Positions 45,121-56,849 of a stretch of 64,000 nucleotides of DNA are shown here, piece after piece. Position numbers and translations under genes: made by a program. A model generated the notes under the pieces. That model was not told where the DNA came from and made no database searches. It saw only the letters and a program-made list of their open reading frames with translations. This stretch comes from Diphasiastrum complanatum (taxonomy: Eukaryota; Streptophyta; Lycopodiopsida; Lycopodiales; Lycopodiaceae), in assembly GCA_029204225.1 (NCBI GenBank), contig CM055092.1, forward strand, positions 44,260,309 to 44,324,308. Reading direction: 5' to 3'. The stretch's first letter is position 1. Every line of letters begins with the position of its first letter.

Positions 45121-46188
45121 CTTCAGGGATTCCAAGGCTGCTTTGACAGGTTCAAAGGAGCAACTTCAACTGAGTTGGCCAAGGCTAAAGAAACCATCAA
45201 CACCTATGAAAAAACAGCCGCTTAGGTGTTGGAAGCCAGACCACAAATCCCCGTATCGGTCATGCCGCAATTCTCCCCTACGTGCCAAGAAGATGTACCA
45301 ATGGATACAGGGCTGGATTCGGGCATGGACCAGGGAGGAGCTCCAAAATTATCGAAACAATCGCCAATTTTACTGGCAGTACAAGCGCGTCCATCCTCAC
45401 CAAGGACCACACCACTATTCAGAAGGCCCATCAGCGTCGAAGACCAGATCCATAGCTTTTTATCGTAACATCCGCATGATTCCTCGCGTGGGGAATGGGT
45501 CCTTAAGTTCAAGACCTCCGAGAAAGAGGCCGGCAAAGAGTTGGACAAAATACCTACATTGGGAGAGCAGTCGGCATGGAGAATTACCATTTTTGAGAAA
45601 ACTCTGGAATCAGTCAGGAGTTATGTGACTAGCCCTCGCCAATTGCAGGTCGACCCTTATTATGTGCCAATGCCGAGAAGGAATAAATTGAAAGATTTGG
45701 GATTGGCTATGGACAAGATCACCATCCATATGCCCAATTGGCCAATCATCCATCAGCCTTACAGTTGGACAATATCAGTGGACTTCCACTAGGCTTCACA
45801 AGTGTACCAGAGAGCGTATGTCCACTCTCCAGATTCAATAGTTCAACAATCGGCACTGTTTGCAAAAGATCTAACTCTGTTGGCATCAGTGGCAACCACA
45901 TGGGACGATTGTCTCCCTCCTCTGGCATTCGATCCAAATAAGCCGATGGCCTCAAAGAATATCAAAGATCAGCTGCCGGTTGCTCGTTTATACTTTCGTG
46001 CAGCAATGATGAGAGGCTCCTGGGAATCTCGCTTCACATCATGGATGACCTCAAAGTGGATTGCCGGAGCCCATCGTTGTTTTCTGCCCCACAATTTGGA
46101 TTTTAATACTGCCCGCCTCGACTTTATGGAGAAGGTGCGGTACCATTTAATAAAGATTCGGCGTGAAGCCAATAAAAGTCCCCAATAA
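45121..46188 (+). pseudogene. unrecognised ORF upstream of an LTR, broken by three stops
   Basis: A single frame continues from 45121 to 46188 through TAG (45223), TAA (45466) and TAG (45790). It contains an amphipathic start (FDRFKGATSTELAKAKETIN), a Pro/Ser-rich middle, and a conserved-looking end (PVARLYFRAAMMRGSWESRF then AGAHRCFLPHNLDFNTARLD). I recognise no domain. It is followed by GGTGGGGGATAC and an LTR-like sequence, so it looks like the last ORF of a non-autonomous LTR element. It lies on the same strand as the ORF at 42601-43532, from which it is separated by the family E fragment. Confidence 0.45.
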
Positions 46189-46215
46189 CTGCATCTCGCA
46201 GGTGTCATGGGACCG

Positions 46216-46229
46216 CCACCAGTTTTGGT
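46216..46229 (+). promoter_or_regulatory. candidate polypurine tract
   Basis: TGGTGGGGGATAC lies directly before TGTTGGAGGG, as expected for the plus-strand primer before a 3' LTR. Confidence 0.5.
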
Positions 46230-47000
46230 GGGGGATACTGTTGGAGGGTTTGTGGATCCCAAGGCAACCCTAACCCTAGGTAATAAGTGAGAGGGATTTG
46301 GCACCCTGCATGTGTAAGTCCAACCCGATGATCACATAGTTGTTTGATTAGTTAAAAGACAATAAAAGGACTTTAGGCCTTTTTGCGAGACTTTTAATGT
46401 CGCAAGGCCTTAACGTCAAGTTAGTGAACAAAGTTGGGTTTTCCTCCAATTTGGATGGTTCCCACTCTTCTTTAAGTTTGAATAATTAGGGAGGCAGAAA
46501 TGGACCAATAGGATTCAGAGGCCAGGGTCCTCCTCTCTACTATAAAAAGGGACCAACTCGAGTTGCTCCTCATGTTCATTTCCTCATTTCAATAAAGCAG
46601 ATTGGTTCTCTTCAGAAATGGATTGATGAATGTCCTTGCTCTCTATCACTTTTCCTCCATCTCTCATGCTTCCTTTGGTTTTTGCTAATTGTTGGATCTG
46701 AATGTTATTGGAATAATATGTTATTATACTTTTTATGAGGGAGAAAGGGAGAGAGAGAGAGAGTAAGCTATCTTTCTTATGGATCGTAGTGTAATGGATG
46801 TATATTGTTAATGGTTAGGGTTAATGGATGTTAGAGTTAGATTTGAATCTTCCATTCATGCTGAAATCTGAACTATACTATCACTCTCATGGGAACGAAC
46901 CTACGCGTGACAACTAACTTCGTCTCTTTGATGCTAGATTGACTAGATCTTGGATTCAGGTTAGGCAAGGAAAGAAACCCACTACAGTTAGGCTTAATCA
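46230..47000 (+). repeat. probable LTR with TATA box and poly(A) signal, end unclear
   Basis: The sequence starts TGTTGGAGGGTTTG right after a purine tract. It has a TATA box (TATAAAAAGG, 46541-46550) and AATAAA at 46591-46596, about 50 bases further. This is the layout of U3-R. No second copy is in the window, so the 3' edge, somewhere before the copia piece at about 47005, is not fixed. Confidence 0.5.
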
Positions 47001-47004
47001 CCAT

Positions 47005-47640
47005 CTCAAAATGGAGTGGCCGAGAGGAAAACTAGATCCTTATGTGAGTGTGCAAAAGCCATAAGGATTGAAGTATCTTTGCCTAAAGACTTTTGGGGAG
47101 AGGCTATAAATTGTGCAAACTATCTTTGCAATAGGCTCCCACATCTTGCTCTTGAAGGAAGGACACCATATGAGGTCTTATTAAAAAGAAGCCTAAGGTT
47201 GATCACCTTAGAGTATTTGGCACTATTTGCTTTGAACATATTCCCTTGGAAACAAGGAAGAAGGATGATCCATGCTCTTGCAAAGGGATCATGGTTGGAT
47301 ATTCATCCACCAAAAAGGCTTATAGAGTCTTTTGTGCTCTCTACTTCTCAAGTGATTGAAATTAGAGATGTTATATTCCATGAAGATCAGCATCCATCAT
47401 TTGAAGGGGCCGAGATCAAGTCACCTCAAGATCCATCACCTATCATGCCTTGTTGGGGTCGAGATTTGAGGAGGATTCTTCTCAGGTTTGCACACCTAGG
47501 AGGACATCAAGAGAGAGATCCGAGCCTAAGAGGCTTTCTTATGTTGACAAAGGCAAGCAAGTGGATCTTGATTCCACCAACTTTGCATATTTCTTCTCAC
47601 ATGAAGAGCTAAAGGATGTTGAAGAGGCACTCAATACCAA
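47005..47640 (+). pseudogene. copia integrase C-terminus and linker fragment
   Basis: NGVAERKTRSLCECAKAIRI-like sequence, FWGEAINCANYLCNRLPHLA and TPYEVL come first. After a frameshift comes a linker with RERSEPKRLSYVDKGKQ (47450-47640). It is cut on the right by the minus-strand family E LTR. It resembles element A integrase but is not the same copy. Confidence 0.75.
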
Positions 47641-47641
47641 G

Positions 47642-48486
47642 TGTCGCGAATGGGTTTGTTTCAATATCGTGAACGTATTTGTTTCTTTGAATTTTCTTTT
47701 GTGCGGAAGCTCATAGGAGCCTAGACACGCAACTACACAACACAGAACAGATTTCATTCTAGCAATCAAGACAACGAAAGACAAGGAGATGCACGAAATA
47801 GAGCAACTGTATTAGCAGTTAAATTTTTAGAGCGAGATAGTCAATGTCTTGCTCGTTGGCGGCCTGACGCTCTGCTCTTTCGCTGTGTTCTGCTCGTTGG
47901 CAGACTTTCATGCACAGCTATTTCGTTTCTATTCTTTTTCTTTTCTACTCTACTCACGCACTTTTTTTTTGTACCTCACTATGTCTATTTTAATCCAGAA
48001 AAATAGTTTATATCTCCATTGTGTAGAGCATACAAGATAGCTAAACAGAGAATTGCAAGAGTAGTTAACGCTAATCAACTAATCAGTTACTCTCCATTAT
48101 TGCTAGTCATTTCAGCTCGGCGTGAAGTTTAAGACTCCAAGCCCGTTGAGCTGCCAACTGACAGCGCAAAATATTTTCTTTCATTTCTTTCGTTTCGTGT
48201 TGTGTCTTTGTCTTTCTGGTCCTGGAGGCATGTTTGACTTTCGCGAATCATTCGACCTTTGAGTTTCGCTTCGCTTCGTGTCTTAGGGTTTTCGAGGTCC
48301 GTTGACTTTTGCAAAATTGTTTGCCATTCGACCTTCGCTTCATTTTTGTGTCGCAAAGTTGCAGGAGTTCACCATTTCTGACAATCCCTCTTGAACCTTG
48401 CAGCTTTGCACGTTTAATCCAATTGTCTTTCTTTGATTTGCAAAGAGTGGCTTGTCAAGCGGCTTCGTGAGTAGATCTGCAATCAC
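47642..48486 (-). mobile_element. copia family E, copy 2: 3' LTR plus RNase H tail
   Basis: The LTR (47642-48383) matches 43550-44312. The next 100 bases (48384-48486) match the RNase H tail of copy 1 at 44313-44411. Homology ends abruptly at CTGCAATCACC, where the TC-type LTR unit starts. Confidence 0.75.
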
Positions 48487-48800
48487 CTCTAAAATCTATA
48501 AGAGGGAGCCATTTCCTTTGTATTGTACCATCTTCCATTCTCATTCTAATAAAACTCTCTTGGTTTCTCCATCTCCATCTCTCTCTCTCTCTCTCTCTCC
48601 TCTCCCTCTCTCTCTTCTCCCTCTCTTTTCTCCCTCTCTCCCTACGTTGGGATAGAATAGCTTTGGGTAGGCGCTTGAGCCCCCAAAGCCTTTCTCAACC
48701 TAGGCATTTTCTCTCTCCCTCTCTCCACTCTCTTTTTCCTCTCTCTCCTCTCCCTCTCTCTTCTTGCTATGCAGGTGAAGGCGAGGTTGCTGCTCCCAGC
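48484..48800 (+). repeat. TC-type LTR fragment, copy 2
   Basis: CACCTCTAAAATCTATAAG is followed by a TATA box (48497-48502), AATAAA (48548-48553), CT-rich sequence, CTACGTTGGGATAGAATAGC, and a block with GAGCCCCCAAAGCCTTTCTC. The same order recurs at 62881-63250. The CT tract here is short and interrupted. Confidence 0.65.
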
Positions 48801-49340
48801 GACGAACCCCTATGCTACATCGACGACACAACATCAAACTACTTTTCCACATATTTCAGTCTAATTATAGGCATGAGATGGCTTTCTCTCCTCTCTCTAT
48901 AGTCACATAGCCTAAAATAACAACTATGAACCCTACATTACCAATATTGGTCCATATGGCCAATTTAACTCAAATAAAGCCTATTTTGTGATACTTAAAG
49001 TCCACCACTTCTAAGACTTATTTGAAAATTGTAATTAATACTATTTTTATCACCTACAGACATGTAAAAAGTTTAATGAACAATTTTTACTATTTGGCCT
49101 CCATTTGACCAAAAATACCAAAGAAACTAGTTGACAAATTTTCACAATCAGGGTAATATCTATTTTACTGCAATTTTTTTTACTTACAATATTGCAATAT
49201 GTGTTAAGATTGTGCCAGCGTTCTCATCTCCTCCTTATTGTTTGTGTGAATATGTGTGTTGTTGTGTGGGATTGTTTGAGTGATAATGCAAGACATCGTC
49301 TTGGGACCTTCATTTGGTATTAGAGCATGCAAACATTAGG
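48801..49340 (+). other. possible LTR end and primer-binding site
   Basis: TTGGTATTAGAGCATGC near 49315 resembles a tRNA-Met primer-binding site with one change and follows a CCTTCA end. It could be the outer part of a degraded LTR element. No second LTR or Gag frame can be read. Confidence 0.35.
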
Positions 49341-52250
49341 TACAACTTGAGGTGAGAAAGTCCCTCAAAAGAGCTCAACAAAGAAGGACCAAAAAGTGAG
49401 GAAAGTTTATTCTACAATGATGCAACTAAGGAGTGGTTTCTTTAACCTAGAATGTACAAACTTGGGACAATGGGTGGAACACAAAAATAGGTTTAAATCA
49501 AAAGATTGAAGCCTTTACATTTTGGAGATCATCCATTCTTGAAATTAGGCAAGGCCAATATGAGAAAGGATGCAAAAGTCCAAGACTATATATAATGCAT
49601 TAATGAGCCATATTCAAACTTAGATATCTCTGAACAAGGCCATGGCCAATGTCATCCTTGAAGATGATAAAAGATCTAGCAAACAGACACATCCATTTAA
49701 ACTTGACAACCATGCACACAACTCATACCGAACCAAGAGCATGAAAGAGAGGAGATTGACATGAAACTTTTAAAAAAAACATTATCATATTACTCTTAGA
49801 ACACTTGGACCAAATCTAATAAAAATAGCAAACACAACTAGATAAACTAGTAGTTGATTTAATGCAATATGTGGACCTTAATATTAAATTTAACCATCCA
49901 TAAATCCAAACCCCACAATCATAGTTTCCTAAATGAGAGAACATGTTGTGCGCACTCTACACAAAACCGCATGGGCAATGAGGTCTTGTTCTCCATCGAT
50001 ATCTTGTCCCACAATCGATATACTACCATGTGTTCAATGTCACTGACTATGACACTACCAACTTACATTCAACCTATACATGTAAGTTGCATGCACAATA
50101 GTTTAAGTACAACAACACCCAATAATATCTCCAAAGTGATGGATATAGTAGAGACCTTGTAGTTGCAACAGGAAAGGTTAGTCTTGTCTTCTCCCAATGC
50201 CACATTGGTTGTGCAACCCTTTGGTCTAAAATGAGTAGACAAATTGCACCCTTTAATCTTGCCACACCAAAATTGAGCTTGGCCTTTATGAAATAACGAT
50301 ACCTTCATACTTATGGAAGAATATAAGTCTACTCTATTTTACATTGATGACATTGATGTCGACATATAAGTATAAATCTCGGTGTTCTTCGTTGATCTTG
50401 TAGGAATTGCAAAATTCACTATACATGGGCTTCATTTATGAAATTACACACACATAATGGGTGTTCCTAGTTGTGGTGGTGCTCAAAAGGAACAGACAAC
50501 ATATGTGTAGACCAGAAGCTCAATACCATATTAAAAAAAGATCATTCTTGTTCACTAAGGGCATATTTGAATGAGCGTTCACAAAGAAAGCCTACAATTT
50601 TATTCACAGATTCCATCTTAGCTACATTGTAGGTGCAAATCACACCAAGCGATTAGCTTGAATGACTTTTGCGGCCATCGAGTGGAAAGCTTATGCATAT
50701 CATCAAGTCATGCCAGTTGAGTTGTGTAAAGCCCCTAGCAACTTGTAGATGTCACACTCAAGGAGTTTTTATAACAATCTATTAAAAACCTTCCTCAATG
50801 ACTAATGCGTGCATTTGGATCAGATGACACATTCAGGAAAATTGGAAGATCTAATATCACAAATACCAAGTCTCATTTAACCTAGCTAAATGCCAAGTCA
50901 AGGTCATATATGTCTCTATGATAGACCAATTCACCAAATCTCTTAAAATTTTTACTAAAAATAAAAGATTTGCTATGTGCATTTCTCATTATACACTTTG
51001 ATTATTTCTCAAGCAAGTAGACTTTGTGGAGAAAATTTTTCCATTGTGTAATAATTGTCATTCTCATTAAGAAAGCTTGATGTAAACCTTTACATATAGG
51101 GTGAAATCCTCGAAAGGAGACTTTATGTGGTGCGAGTTTCCTAGCTCGAGGCAAGTGCCCAAGGACCACGTAAAAGTCCTCTCATCACTTTATGTGGTGC
51201 AAGCTCCTTGCCTAAGTTCTTCACACAATTGAGCAAATGCCCTAGGGCCACGTAAAAGTCCCCCTCTCAAAATTCTGACAAGATCCCTTATGTATTTTCA
51301 TTTTCGTAAGTTTTACTCATATGAAATGAAAAATAACACAAACGTTTGAGAGCGTTATGCCAGCGCTCTCAAACTTTTGTGCAAAATAATCAAGTCTTTT
51401 TTAAAGAAATTTGCTAGATTTTATGATGTGAGCAATCTATATGTCCTATCTTTCTGCTTTTGTTATTGCCATGTTTTCTTGTGAAGAGCTATAACTCAGG
51501 TAGTAGTAATTTGCAAGCTCTTTCCAATGTAATCCCTTGGCATGTGCTAGTAGTAATTTGCAAGCTCTTTCCAATGTAATACCTTGGCATGTGCTAGTAG
51601 TAATTTGCAAGCTCTTTCCAATGTAATCCCTTGGCATGTGCTACATCCTCTCCATGTGCTAGGCCAACAAATTTCATCATTGGGGATTTAACATGTAACC
51701 CATCGTAGCAACTTGTGCCCTTGATGGAGCAATTTGTTGTCGAGGTATTTGTTTCCTTTTTTAGTTGGAGATTTGCTTGGAACAATGAGACCTAGCTTGC
51801 ACACAGAACAATGTTGTGATTTAAGAGTAGCACTGGGTACAACGTCATGTGAGAAATTTGTATTGGGAAGAAGTCAACTCGTGTTGGTGAGGAGCTCAGT
51901 GCACAATTGAGAAGTGGGCAAACTCTCTCACCTCGTCTCACATGTAATAGACTTGGGAACCCTCTCACCTTGTTGTTGTCATCTTGGGTGACAACTTACA
52001 TCTAAAAAAGCCCTTAGTGGCGTCCTTGCGAGAAGCGTGGTCCCTTGCCACTCCTCTTTGAGTGCTCTTCTTTCTTCTTTCTTTGTCAAGAGCCTCTCCT
52101 CTAGGATCTTTCGGCGTGGTCCAGACCCTAAAATACCTACAACTCTCGTTCTCTTTGGCTACGGTCGATCAAACGTTGCTGTAGTGGCGTTTGATTCTTG
52201 ACGAACCAAACTTAAAAATAATTTTTGGTTATGCCGTGCACTTAGTTCCA
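49341..52250. other. unassigned, probably old repeat DNA
   Basis: Short frames only (49869-50162, 50069-50308), none recognisable. A repeated phrase around CACGTAAAAGTCC occurs near 51170 and 51250. The 47-bp triplicate at 51504-51642 is listed separately. The stretch ends in a CT run near 52270. Confidence 0.4.
51504..51642. repeat. 47-bp tandem repeat, three copies
   Basis: TAGTAATTTGCAAGCTCTTT followed by CCAATGTAAT and CCTTGGCATGTGC occurs three times at 47-base spacing (51504, 51551, 51598). Copies 1 and 3 are identical in the core and copy 2 has one change. Confidence 0.9.
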
Positions 52251-53209
52251 ACATCCAACCCTTTTTTCTCTCTCTCTCTCTCTTTATCTGTGGAGTTTAC
52301 GTAGACACCTATTGAGTACTCGATGTGATCGTAGGTACAAAGCAAAGCAAAGGTCTACGTGATACGGAAAGCGTATCTGTTGTGAGGAGCAGCAAGCTTA
52401 TGCAGTATGCTTATTCTTTTGTTGTCTTTGTGGGCTTCATCAGGAACGGGGCTGGTTACAGAGCTCGCTGCTGAAAGTTTATCCTTATTCTACCGTAGAT
52501 GCAAGCCTTGGAAATTTAACCTTTTCTTGTAATCGCAGAATGGTAAGCATTCAATATCAGCTACAGCTCAATTGTAGTGATGATTTTTGTTATTCCTAAC
52601 TAAGGTGTCTTGAGTGGCATGAGATTTTTCCGACCCTATAAGACGAGCTATTGGGGTGCGGGATGTGTTAGCAGATGCGGATTATACAAACTAGGTCAGG
52701 CAGCAAGTATGAGAGTCATCGGTAAAGCAGAAGGCTAAAGAAGAAAATTGAGTAGGCCATTATATCGTGATGGCGTTATCGTTCGTGCAGTTCCGTTGAG
52801 CGAATTTGAGAGGGGACACAAAAAGGTTTGTTTCCTGTTTGCAGCATGGAAATGAGCCTATTGTCATCGAAGTTGGCTATACTCCTCTTATTTGTTGTGA
52901 AAATGAATACTTACAGAGTACTGATAGATGTTGGCAAAGCTGTACCAAACCAAGGATCGCGTTTTCAAGCTGCAACGGCCTTCTATGCAGAAAACGTGTG
53001 CTTGGTCCTGGAGAAACTTTTGAATTCAATATCCTTTGGATCTTGCATTGTCACTTTTGTAAATGTTTCAAACTGCATCTGGAAGGGGTTGCTCGGAGTA
53101 AATCAGATATACTTTTGCAACCAACATAATTAGAGCATTCAGCTTGCCTAGACCTCTTTTCTTTTTGGTGTACATTTACAATCTTATCTACGAATATCAT
53201 CTTTTGATC
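52251..53209 (+). promoter_or_regulatory. upstream region and probable 5' UTR of the IDD gene
   Basis: A CT run (about 52266-52283) is common near plant transcription starts. Two overlapping frames of about 100 residues (52806-53133) have no motif. No TATA box could be fixed. A 5' UTR intron is possible, but I cannot place it. Confidence 0.35.
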
Positions 53210-56191
53210 ATGCCTGTATCCGAAGCAACGTCTGCATCAGGTGAAGTCAGTGGTTCCTCTGAAAATTATGGTGTGCAACAACATGAACATAGTTCAGGAA
53301 CGTCCGCTCCATCTGGCAACGATGCTGGTGGTCAAGCTCCTGCTAAAAAGAAGCGAAACCTTCCTGGCACACCAGGTATTTTTTGATCTACGCCCGCTAC
53401 AACAACTTGGGACAATGTTTTTTTGGGAAAACTGTATAGCTGATGACAGTTCTTTGAATCTATATCTACTATTGTCTCCATCAAGATTGAACGATATACT
53501 ATAGCAGACACTTCATTTCTTTTCCTATGCGACCTTATTCACGCTTTGATTATGTCAAGATCTGAACAGAGCGAAAAGGAATCCCGTGCTTGAAAGTGTT
53601 AGACATAAAATTTAACAGTGTTCTTATCTCGCAGATCCTGAGGCAGAGGTCATCTCTTTGTCGCCGTCAAGTTTGATGGCAACAAATCGATTTGTCTGCG
53701 AAATATGTGGCAAAGGCTTTCAGCGTGACCAAAATCTTCAACTCCACAGACGTGGTCATAATTTACCATGGAAACTACGGCAACGGACGAGTGAAGAACC
53801 CAGAAAAAGGGTTTATATCTGCCCAGAGTTATCTTGTGTTCATCACGACCCTTCTAGGGCCTTAGGAGATCTTACTGGTATCAAAAAACATTTTTGTCGG
53901 AAGCATGGCGAGAAGAAATGGAAGTGCGACAAGTGCAACAAACGTTATGCTGTCCAATCGGATTGGAAAGCGCATTCGAAAACTTGTGGCACTCGAGAGT
54001 ACCGCTGTGACTGTGGAACCCTATTCTCGAGGTGAGCAAAATATTTTTTGGCCATCTTCGCCTGCATGCTCGTGCTTAAGTGCAACTCAACTGATTAGCA
54101 AATGCAGATGCTTATCAATTTATATAGCCAACCTCTTTTAGCTGTAACATTGTAAGGAAGTTCCTTCATCGTGCTACTGTTAAATTTCTTGTGAATCTCT
54201 TTAGAGTAGCCATCGGCATTTAGTTAGCTGTTAAACATCTCATGTACTTCAGTCAACTTATGCAATGTGGGGGTAGATTGAGCAATTAGTCTGTAAACAT
54301 TATCAGTAAGTAATTATGTGCTACATAGGGAAGAGTCATGCGCGTGGCCCAAGCATTCCCAAGCTATGTGCCTATAGAAATAGACAATAGACTTGAAGTA
54401 TCGATTAGGTACACAAAAGTGAGAGTCGGTGTATATCTTTCTTGACTTCAATTCTGCCATACAGCATTCAATACAGCCAATCTTCATCTAGATCTCTATT
54501 TTTTTTATATACATTCCAGTCATGTTAAAGAAAATTAGCATGCTTAACAGTCGCTAAGTTCTTCGGTTTGTTTTTTGTAGTTCTGTATCTCTTCAACAAA
54601 AGTTTGCGTTTAGCCAATACAACAGTGACTAGAAGAGATTAGCTTCTTAATACAGATCTCTAATAGATATGAACGTTTGTAGCGTCTCTGCTTTTATTCC
54701 TTGCCATCAGCTGATTCTTCGCATGGTTCTTTGCGAAGCAGGAGGGACAGCTTCATTACTCATCGAGCATTTTGTGAAGCTCTGGCAGAGGAAACTGCAA
54801 GAATTTCAGCCGGCAAACAAGGACCGCAACTTTTCTATGTACCTAATGATAGTCTAGGTGTTTATGCTACGGAGAGCCCATTGTCCATGCGTGGATCAAC
54901 TTCTTCTCAAGCTCCTTATGCAGTCAGAAATGTGGCATCAAGTCTGCATCCTGAGGTTGCAGGGGCAAGTTTGGCTAAGGAAATCCCAATGCCACCTTTA
55001 AGATGGGCTCAAAGCACAGACCAAGGATCAGGAGCACCCACTGCAGGCCCGAGGCTTTCATTATGGTCAGATACCGCATCAGAATATTCTCTTCTAGCTG
55101 ATCGGCATTTGGCAGACAATTCTATGTCCGTAAGCCAGTTGAGTGCAAGCTCTCCTGTTGTGCAGACTCCTATTAGTTTACAAAGAAAAGCTGGAATAGT
55201 GGAGATATATGGGAATTTGGATGAAGGCCAACGGAATGATCAGATTCTTTCCCTTCCTGGGGGCATATTTTCAAATTTACTCACTTCAAGGTCAAGCTTT
55301 TGCGGTTTGCAAGGGTCGGTAGCTGGAGTTTTTGATTTCAAAGATTCACCTAGTCATACAGCTAGTGCGGAGCTCTCCCTTTCAATACCTGGCATTACTG
55401 GAGAATCTTCAGCAAGATATTGTTCTTCTGTTTCAAGTTTTCTAAGCCAACAGATCCACACATTAAGCAATTTAGAGATGTCAGCAACAGCCTTGCTACA
55501 GAAAGTTGCAAAAATGGGTGCAACTACCTCCTCTTGCTTATCAATGGGCTGTGGAATGGCAGGAGCACATTCTAGCTCTTTTGGATTGGGAGCGTCGTTT
55601 AGGCAAGGCCCCGAACAAGAACAAGGAAAATCACCATGTCTTGGGAATTTGTCAGCCAGCTCGTGGAATGGCAACCTTTCAGAGAGTCGAGCAGGGAATG
55701 CTTCCACTGAATTAGGAGTTAGTACGTCCTCCCTGGGTGCATTCTCTATTGCAGCTCAATCCAGATCATCCCAACAAATAGGCAATCATGACTTCATTGC
55801 ATCCTTCTCTCGCCATGAGGATGGTTTTTTTGAAGGTTTGAGCACATTGCCGCCGAATGTTGGATCTTACGTTGATGGAGTTGGAGCAATGCAATCAAGA
55901 AACAGCCATCCAGTTCACATGTCTGCCGGCGAGGTTTTGAATGAAAGCAGTTTTCAGGGGGCCCCAGAGTCCAGTGACACTCCTCCAATGTTACCAGGAC
56001 TTGGTGGTGTTTTTCTCAAGGTTGAAGAGGGAGCTGATAGATTTACACGTGATTTTCTGGGAGTTTGTGGAACTGCTGGACCGCCTGTAACTGCTGAAGG
56101 AATGGGGAAAACACCGTCCCAAACAGACCTTGCCAGCATTACTTCATTAGGTATAGGACTGGATGTTAACACCAATCATAGAAAAGCCTAG
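53210..56191 (+). CDS. INDETERMINATE DOMAIN (IDD) C2H2 transcription factor, three coding exons
   Basis: Coding exons are 53210-53375, 53635-54031 and 54742-56191 (2013 bases, 670 residues), with GT-AG introns. After a basic KKKR at 46-49 and NLPGTPDPEAEV, the ID domain has four fingers: C2H2 at 75-97 (CEICGKGFQRDQNLQLH), a second at 116-146, C2HC at 151-173 (CDKCNKRYAVQSDWKAH), and C2HC at 178-199 (CDCGTLFSRRDSFITH). The C-terminus keeps both IDD motifs: MSATALLQKVAKMGATTS at 434-451 and TRDFLG at 623-628. The start is the first in-frame ATG and gives a normal IDD N-terminus. Family members are nuclear DNA-binding regulators that work with GRAS proteins such as DELLA, SHR and SCR; the specific role here is unknown. 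No stop or frameshift is seen. Confidence 0.93.
53376..53634 (+). other. intron 1 of the IDD gene
   Basis: It is 259 bases, GTATTTTT...TCTCGCAG, phase 1, splitting the Asp codon in GTP-D-PEAEV. This is the usual position in IDD genes. Confidence 0.9.
54032..54741 (+). other. intron 2 of the IDD gene
   Basis: It is 710 bases, GTGAGCAAA...GCGAAGCAG, phase 2, splitting Arg 188 in FSR-RDSF inside finger 4. This too is a conserved IDD intron position. Confidence 0.9.
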
Positions 56192-56700
56192 ATTGCATCC
56201 TCCTAAAAAAATTTCCTGCTGCACAAGGTAATACCCGACTTGTGCCCTAACGATTGAAAGCCTCTACGATTTAGAGGTGCACAATTTTGTCTAGTAACTT
56301 GCGTGCTTGTAAATTAGTGTGCATTGTAGGCAACGAGCAGTTGTTACAAACTATATTGGGTTGAAAAGTCTTCAATCTTTTCTACTTGTGATCAGTTAAT
56401 AACAAGTACTGGGTGGTAAAATATGTAACATAGCAATCATGGTGGAGGGATAAGTTATTTTCTTCTGGATGTGAAGAGTTATGAGTAGGCTACTGATTGC
56501 ACCTGTGCAGTGTGGGAAAAACACATTAACGTACAGATTAAAAAGTTTTCTCTTTTTGTTGAGACTCTGATTATTCTTTTCTTCTTGTCACTATTTATAC
56601 GTCTCACTGAATCAGAAATTCCTCATTTCAATTTCCTTCGATGTACTTGACGGTGGTGCATACTGGTAAATGTCACAGAGAAATAAAGTTCGTATGTGGC
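56192..56700 (+). terminator. 3' UTR and poly(A) signal of the IDD gene
   Basis: AATAAA at 56682-56687 lies about 490 bases after the stop codon and is the only canonical signal nearby. The actual cleavage site cannot be seen. Confidence 0.5.
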
Positions 56701-56806
56701 TTGCAACAACCGTCTTTCTCAAACAGCCTTCGAACTCCGAGAGAGGTTCAGCATATAAGCAAGAGCCCAATCATCCATCTTGCTCCTGGAAAATATAGGG
56801 ACAACC

Positions 56807-56844
56807 ATATATATATATAAATGTGTGTGTGTGTGTGTGTGTGT
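56807..56844. repeat. (AT)n(GT)n microsatellite
   Basis: About six AT units are followed by about eleven GT units (56822-56844). Confidence 0.9.
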
Positions 56845-56849
56845 ATAGT

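Noticed and set aside
52806-53133. Two overlapping frames of about 100 residues before the IDD gene
   Set aside because: No motif and no splice link to the IDD frame; probably 5' UTR or chance.
53144-53209. Upstream in-frame extension of the IDD protein
   Set aside because: It has no ATG, only TTG, and IDD proteins normally start as at 53210.
56807-56820. TATA box in the AT run
   Set aside because: It is part of an (AT)n(GT)n microsatellite with no gene start downstream.
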